NCBI RefSeq assembly: GCF_946885725.1
Contig: NZ_CAMPGZ010000166.1
Location: 1 to 9,345 of the forward strand
Length of the DNA: 9,345 nucleotides
Origin: an uncultured Nocardioides sp.
GTDB lineage: Bacteria > Actinomycetota > Actinomycetes > Propionibacteriales > Nocardioidaceae
Direction: 5' to 3'
Shown: in pieces, positions 6,065-9,345 of the stretch
Numbering within the stretch: the first letter of the stretch is position 1
Layout: the number at the start of each line of letters is the position of its first letter
The notes under the pieces: model-generated
What the model was told of the DNA's origin: nothing
The model's database searches: none
The model's input: only the letters and a program-made list of their open reading frames with translations
Made by a program: the position numbers and the translations under genes

Positions 6065-7708
6065 TCAGGCGCTCGCGACGTCGTCGGCGTCGACGATCCG
6101 GTAGGCGTAGCCCTGCTCGGCGAGGAACCGCTGCCGGTGCTGGGCGAAGTCGGCGTCGACGGTGTCGCGCGACACGATCGCGTAGAACCGCGCGGACCGG
6201 CCGTCGGCCTTGGGCCGCAGCAGCCGGCCGAGGCGCTGCGCCTCCTCCTGACGTGAGCCGAACGAACCGGACACTTGAATGGCCACCGCGGCCGACGGCA
6301 GGTCGACCGAGAAGTTCGCGACCTTCGAGACGACCAGCAGGTCGACCTCGCCGTGGCGGAACGCGTTGAAGAGCCGCTCCCGTTCCTTCACGGTGGTCTC
6401 GCCCTTGATGACCGGCGCGTCGAGCCGCTCGGCGATCTCGTCGAGCTGGTCGAGGTACTGGCCGATCACCAGCGTCGGCTCGCCCCGGTGCTTGGCGACG
6501 AGCTCCTCGACCAGCCGGGTCTTCACGCCGGTGCACGACGCCAACCGGTAGCGCTCGTCGGGCTCGGCCGTCGCGTAGGCGAGCCGCTCGCCCTCGGGCA
6601 GCGTGACTCGGACCTCGACGCAGTCGGCCGGCGCGATCCAGCCCTGCGCCTCGATGTCCTTCCACGGTGCGTCGTACCGCTTCGGGCCGATCAGCGAGAA
6701 CACGTCGCCCTCGCGGCCGTCCTCGCGCACGAGCGTCGCGGTCAGGCCGATGCGACGCCGGGCCTGCAGGTCGGCGGTCATCCGGAAGATCGGCGCGGGC
6801 AGCAGGTGGACCTCGTCGTAGACGACGAGTCCCCAGTCCTTGGCGTCGAACAGCTCGAGGTGGGAGTAGACGCCCTTCCGGCGCGTGGTCATCACCTGGT
6901 ACGTCGCGATGGTCACGGGGCGGATCTCCTTGCGGGTGCCGGAGTACTCGCCGATCTCGTCCTCGGTCAGCGACGTGCGGCGGACCAGCTCCTCCTTCCA
7001 CTGCCGCGCGGAGACCGTGTTGGTGACCAGGATCAGCGTGGTCGCCTTGGCCTGCGCCATCGCGGCCGCGCCGACGATCGTCTTGCCCGCACCGCACGGG
7101 AGCACGACGACGCCGGAGCCGCCGTGCCAGAACGACTCGGCCGCGTCGCGCTGGTAGCCGCGCAGCTCCCACCCCGACTCGTCGAGCTCGATCGGGTGGG
7201 CCTCGCCGTCGACGTACCCGGCGAAGTCCTCGGCCGGCCAACCCAGTTTGAGCAGCGCTTGCTTGAGGTTGCCGCGCTCGGACGGGTGCACGGCCACGGA
7301 GTGCTCGTCGATGCGGGCGCCGAGCATGCCCTGCACCTTCTTGGCGCGCAGCACCTCCTCGAGCACGGGGCGGTCGGTGCTGGAGAGCACCAGGCCGTGG
7401 GTCGGGTGCTTCTCGAGCCGTAGCCGGCCGTAGCGGGCCATGGTCTCGGCGATGTCGACGAGAAGCGCGTGAGGTACGGCGTAGCGGCTGTAGGTCAGCA
7501 GCGTGTCGACGACCTGCTCGGCGTCGTGGCCGGCCGCGCGGGCGTTCCACAGGCCCAGCGGAGTGAGCCGGTAGGTGTGCACGTGCTCCGGGGACCGCTC
7601 CAGCTCGGCGAACGGCGCGATCGCCTTGCGGCAGTCCTGCGCGCGCTCGTGCTCGATCTCGAGGAGCAGGGTCTTGTCGGACTGGACGATCAGGGGTCCG
7701 TCGTTCAC
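6065..7708 (-). CDS. XPB-type DNA helicase (superfamily 2, DNA repair)
   Basis: The product has 547 residues and is a 3'-5' DNA helicase of the bacterial XPB/Rad25 family, thought to act in DNA repair. Motifs in order are: an N-terminal domain (1-180); GYQRDAAESFW (184-194); Walker A PCGAGKT (204-210); motif Ia LVTNTVSARQW (227-237); DEVH box (298-301); motif III LTATL (322-326), followed at once by the XPB-specific R-E-D triplet (328-330); motif V LLVVSKVANFSVDLPSA (457-473); and motif VI QRLGRLLRPK (491-500). Everything needed for activity is present. The start is GTG 7708, with GGAGG at 7716-7720 seven bases upstream; it overlaps the stop of the preceding gene as GTGA. The frame stays open upstream to 7852, but that part is Arg-rich antisense-type sequence within the neighbour and is not included. 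No archaeal-style Bax1 nuclease partner is adjacent. Confidence 0.95.
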   Translation of the reverse strand: MNDGPLIVQSDKTLLLEIEHERAQDCRKAIAPFAELERSPEHVHTYRLTPLGLWNARAAGHDAEQVVDTLLTYSRYAVPHALLVDIAETMARYGRLRLEKHPTHGLVLSSTDRPVLEEVLRAKKVQGMLGARIDEHSVAVHPSERGNLKQALLKLGWPAEDFAGYVDGEAHPIELDESGWELRGYQRDAAESFWHGGSGVVVLPCGAGKTIVGAAAMAQAKATTLILVTNTVSARQWKEELVRRTSLTEDEIGEYSGTRKEIRPVTIATYQVMTTRRKGVYSHLELFDAKDWGLVVYDEVHLLPAPIFRMTADLQARRRIGLTATLVREDGREGDVFSLIGPKRYDAPWKDIEAQGWIAPADCVEVRVTLPEGERLAYATAEPDERYRLASCTGVKTRLVEELVAKHRGEPTLVIGQYLDQLDEIAERLDAPVIKGETTVKERERLFNAFRHGEVDLLVVSKVANFSVDLPSAAVAIQVSGSFGSRQEEAQRLGRLLRPKADGRSARFYAIVSRDTVDADFAQHRQRFLAEQGYAYRIVDADDVASA

Positions 7709-8289
7709 GACACCGCCTCCGCGGCCGCGGCGCGCTGCCGGGCGCGGTAGGCCGCGACGTTGGCGCGTGAGGAGCAGCGGTCGGAGCAGTAGCGACGGGA
7801 CTGGTTGGGGGAGGTGTCGACGAAGACGTGGTCGCAGCCGGCGGCGTCGCACACGCCGAGGCGGGTGGCGCCGAGGTCGCAGACCAGCGTGGACAGGCCC
7901 ATCAGCGACTCGGCGACGAGCAGCTCGGCGACCGAGGACTGCCGGTCGGCGACGTGCATGTGCCAGGAGCCGCCGCCGTGGTGACCGTGGCCGTGCCCGC
8001 CATGACTCTTGGGGTCGCTCGGGCCGTGGCCCGCGATGTACGGCGTCACCGGGTGCTTGGCGAGCAGCGCGTTGAGCTGGTCGACCACGCGCTGCTCGTC
8101 GCCCTCGTTGGAGGCCTCGAAGACCGGCCGCAGCTCGCGCTGGAAGCGGCGCAGCGCGGTCGCGTCACGCTCGACGACCTGGTCGTGCAGCCACTCCCGC
8201 TGGTCGAGGAACCGGACCAGCGCGGCGGCGTCCTCCAGGTCGGCGTTGACGAGCGCCGCGGAGCGCTCGGCGTAACGAACAAAGTCCAT
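7705..8289 (-). CDS. CGNR zinc-finger protein with ABATE-like domain and His-rich insert
   Basis: The product has 194 residues. The N-terminus (DFVRYAERSAALVNADLEDA, 2-21) and the helical region to about 80 match the ABATE domain, a predicted stress-response ligand-binding module. The C-terminus has a CGNR-type zinc ribbon with C147, C152, C168 and C172, then the basic RANVAAYRARQR (175-186) expected to contact DNA. The motif that gives the family its name is altered: CSSR (172-175) stands where CGNR is usual, though all four cysteines remain. Residues 88-112 are a Gly/His insert with eight histidines (for example HGGHGHGHHGGG) that could bind metal. It is probably a one-component transcription regulator. 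It is the first gene of an operon with the helicase (4-bp GTGA overlap). The ATG at 8289 has only a weak ribosome site, and a palindrome lies directly upstream. Confidence 0.88.
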   Translation of the reverse strand: MDFVRYAERSAALVNADLEDAAALVRFLDQREWLHDQVVERDATALRRFQRELRPVFEASNEGDEQRVVDQLNALLAKHPVTPYIAGHGPSDPKSHGGHGHGHHGGGSWHMHVADRQSSVAELLVAESLMGLSTLVCDLGATRLGVCDAAGCDHVFVDTSPNQSRRYCSDRCSSRANVAAYRARQRAAAAEAVS

Positions 8290-8298
8290 GCCTGCAGG

Positions 8299-8331
8299 TT
8301 ACCGGCACGGAACAACCGGGGTGTCCGGTAA
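8299..8331 (-). promoter_or_regulatory. Palindrome upstream of the CGNR-helicase operon
   Basis: TTACCGG (8299-8305) and CCGGTAA (8325-8331) are perfect inverted arms. They extend to TTACCGGCAC and GTGTCCGGTAA if one extra base is allowed. The site lies 10-42 bp upstream of the CGNR start codon, where an operator or a leader hairpin would act. Autoregulation by the CGNR protein is a reasonable guess but not shown. Confidence 0.45.
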
Positions 8332-8360
8332 GGGCCAGTGTCCAGACCGCGGGCAAGAAG

Positions 8361-8405
8361 CGCCGACTGGGCGCGCGGGAGAGGGCAAGGCGCGCCGACT
8401 CGGCG
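8361..8405 (-). terminator. Long imperfect terminator hairpin
   Basis: Bases 8361-8376 pair with 8390-8405 over 16 positions with two mismatches: CGCCGA/TCGGCG outside and GGCGCGC/GCGCGCC inside, loop 8377-8389. On the minus strand it follows the 8414-9127 gene by 8 bp and is trailed by CTTCTTG, a weak T-rich tail. It probably ends that transcript before the CGNR operon. Confidence 0.6.
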
Positions 8406-8413
8406 GAGTGGCG

Positions 8414-9127
8414 TCAGCCGCGGCGGCTCAGCGCGTCGGGACCCTCGGGGGCGTCCTGCTCGCTCGGCTGGCTGAACGAGGCCGCGCGGCGGACCAGCAC
8501 CTGGGAGATCTTGTCCTCGGGGGTGAGCACCAGGTCGACGCCCCACCAGCTCTCGCAGGGGGTGCCCGCCGGCGGGCGTACGGCGACGACGACGCGGGAC
8601 GACACCCGCCCGGTCGACTCGGCGGGCCTCGGGTTGCCGTGGCAGCCGCAGTCCATCTCCTGGGCGTAGGAGGCGAAGTCGCCGTCGCTGGCGACCAGTG
8701 GGGCCAACGCGTCGCGCCCGGCCCGCTTCGCGTCCTCCGGCAGCCGCCACGCGTCGCGCTGGGCGGCCTCGTCGCCGCTCATCGTCCAGGTGGCCCCGCG
8801 CGCGGAGACGGTGACGAAGTCGGCCCACCACTCGGTCATCTCGGAGGAGTCGCCGTCCTCGGCGAAGCGGTGGAACGCCTCGGCGATGCCCTCGTGCTCG
8901 TCGGCCTCGGCGGCGGCGAGGGCCGCCTCGTCCGGGCCGGTGTTCGAGGCCCCGGGTGACGCCGAGGGAGTCTCGTCCGGCCCGCCCCACCCGCCGAGCC
9001 ACCAGACCGCGCCGGCGGCCACTACGGCCAGCGTGAGGACCGCCGTGCGCGCAGGGTGCCGCCGGTCGTCGTCACCTCCGACCTCGAGGACCTCGCTGCT
9101 CTCGCTGTGCGGCTCGTCGTCCTGCAT
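8414..9127 (-). CDS. Single-pass membrane or secreted hypothetical protein
   Basis: The product has 237 residues. The first 27 are acidic, ending in a short basic patch (DRRHPAR). One membrane segment follows (28-48, RTAVLTLAVVAAGAVWWLGG region), then a Pro/Ser/Gly-rich linker (49-65), so most of the protein would be outside the cell. The outer part begins with an acidic helical region (66-92) and has three cysteines, C160 and C162 in EMDCGCHGNP, and C191 in GTPCESWWGVDLVL. No family is recognised; a nuclear-transport-factor-2-like fold is conceivable from the helix-then-strand pattern but unsupported. The ATG at 9127 has GGGG five bases upstream; GTG at 9133 in the same frame is an alternative. 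Terminator-like hairpins lie on both sides, so it is probably monocistronic. Confidence 0.8.
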   Translation of the reverse strand: MQDDEPHSESSEVLEVGGDDDRRHPARTAVLTLAVVAAGAVWWLGGWGGPDETPSASPGASNTGPDEAALAAAEADEHEGIAEAFHRFAEDGDSSEMTEWWADFVTVSARGATWTMSGDEAAQRDAWRLPEDAKRAGRDALAPLVASDGDFASYAQEMDCGCHGNPRPAESTGRVSSRVVVAVRPPAGTPCESWWGVDLVLTPEDKISQVLVRRAASFSQPSEQDAPEGPDALSRRG

Positions 9128-9174
9128 GTGCACCCCAGCTGTGTGCCGTACTGGGCCCCGCCCGCCCAGAGTAA

Positions 9175-9214
9175 GACCCACGGCCCGGAACCGCACTGGC
9201 CCGGGCCGTGGGTC
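9175..9214 (-). terminator. Strong terminator hairpin
   Basis: GACCCACGGCCCGG (9175-9188) and CCGGGCCGTGGGTC (9201-9214) form a perfect 14-bp stem with a 12-base loop. On the minus strand it lies 46 bp past the stop of the gene at 9261-9345 and is followed by TTACTCT, a partly T-rich tail. It separates that gene from the one at 9127. Confidence 0.78.
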
Positions 9215-9228
9215 AACGGCGAACTAGT

Positions 9229-9273
9229 CACCTACCCGAGGGTCACTCGCTTCGGGTGGGTCACTGGTAGGTG
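9229..9273. repeat. Nested inverted repeat with a direct octamer repeat
   Basis: ACCCGA (9234-9239) pairs with TCGGGT (9252-9257), and CACCTACC (9229-9236) is the reverse complement of GGTAGGTG (9266-9273). GGGTCACT occurs twice (9240-9247 and 9258-9265). The right arm lies inside the last codons of the partial gene. It may add to transcript-end structure before the stronger hairpin at 9175-9214. Confidence 0.35.
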
Positions 9274-9345
9274 CAGGTGACGGTCTGGCCGCGCGTCGGC
9301 GACGGCACCACCGGGCAGACGAGCTGCAGCGGTGCGTCGGAGGAC
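9261..9345 (-). CDS. C-terminal end of a probable exported Cys-containing protein
   Basis: The last 27 residues of a gene that begins beyond the right edge are visible, ending at TGA (9261-9263 on the minus strand). The tail reads LVCPVVPSPTRGQTVTCTYQ and stops. Almost every codon ends in G or C, which supports the frame. Two cysteines 15 residues apart with a GQTVTC pattern resemble the C-terminal domain of small actinomycete lipoproteins and secreted proteins (for example DUF4333-like, in which a short Cys-containing unit is repeated). That match is from pattern memory only. Terminator-like structures follow it. Confidence 0.6.
   Translation of the reverse strand, partial: SSDAPLQLVCPVVPSPTRGQTVTCTYQ

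Noticed and set aside
5916..7550. Second minus-strand frame over the helicase gene
   Set aside because: It is Arg/Ala-rich and lacks motifs, while the other frame encodes a complete XPB helicase.
7709..7852. Arg-rich 48-residue N-terminal extension of the helicase
   Set aside because: It lies out of frame within the CGNR coding region; GTG 7708 has a textbook GGAGG and gives the usual helicase N-terminus.
8046..9002. Minus-strand open frame spanning the gap between the CGNR gene and the membrane protein
   Set aside because: It is Arg-rich, has no domain and crosses the palindrome and terminator between two well-supported genes.
1..9345. CRISPR arrays, tRNA genes, insertion sequences or an origin of replication
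   Set aside because: No regularly spaced repeats, cloverleaf sequences, transposase motifs or clusters of DnaA-type boxes were seen on reading both strands.

Overview
The window is GC-rich DNA with strong G/C bias at third codon positions. GTG starts, DrrA/DrrB-type ABC genes, a DUF222-HNH protein of the 13E12 type, a CGNR/ABATE protein and a bacterial XPB helicase all point to a chromosomal segment of an actinomycete. A Nocardioidaceae-like genome is my best guess, but it rests on general gene content and not on a search. There are no tRNA or rRNA genes, CRISPR repeats or complete insertion sequences.

Left part (1-3380). The window opens with the tail of a membrane protein whose reading frame seems to break at about 37-48. 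Next come two small related proteins of unknown function, on opposite strands (186-536 minus and 1076-1303 plus), with a small four-helix membrane protein (535-927 plus) between them. A DUF222-HNH nuclease-like gene (2697 to 1399, minus) follows, with a degenerate LexA/SOS-box-like site upstream. Divergent from it is an unrecognised gene (2783-3380 plus) that reads in two frames and is probably frameshifted. Third-position GC is lower here than further right, and the gene content looks accessory.

Middle (3355-6061). A membrane protein with an N-terminal HAAS/permease-prefix-like domain (minus) diverges from a translationally coupled ABC exporter pair of DrrA/DrrB type (plus). The 187-bp region between them holds three inverted repeats. 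A strong hairpin at 6034-6061 closes the exporter operon and also lies just past the stop of the convergent helicase gene.

Right part (6065-9345), all on the minus strand. A CGNR zinc-finger protein with a histidine-rich insert overlaps the XPB-type DNA helicase by 4 bp (GTGA), so the two form a coupled operon. A palindrome sits just upstream of the operon's first start codon. Upstream lie a single-pass membrane or secreted hypothetical protein and the C-terminal end of a Cys-containing, probably exported protein. Each is followed by its own terminator-like hairpin.

I see no clearly new multi-gene system. The points most worth following are the uncharacterised small-protein family present in two copies, the SOS-like site at the HNH gene, and the coupled CGNR-XPB pair with its palindrome.
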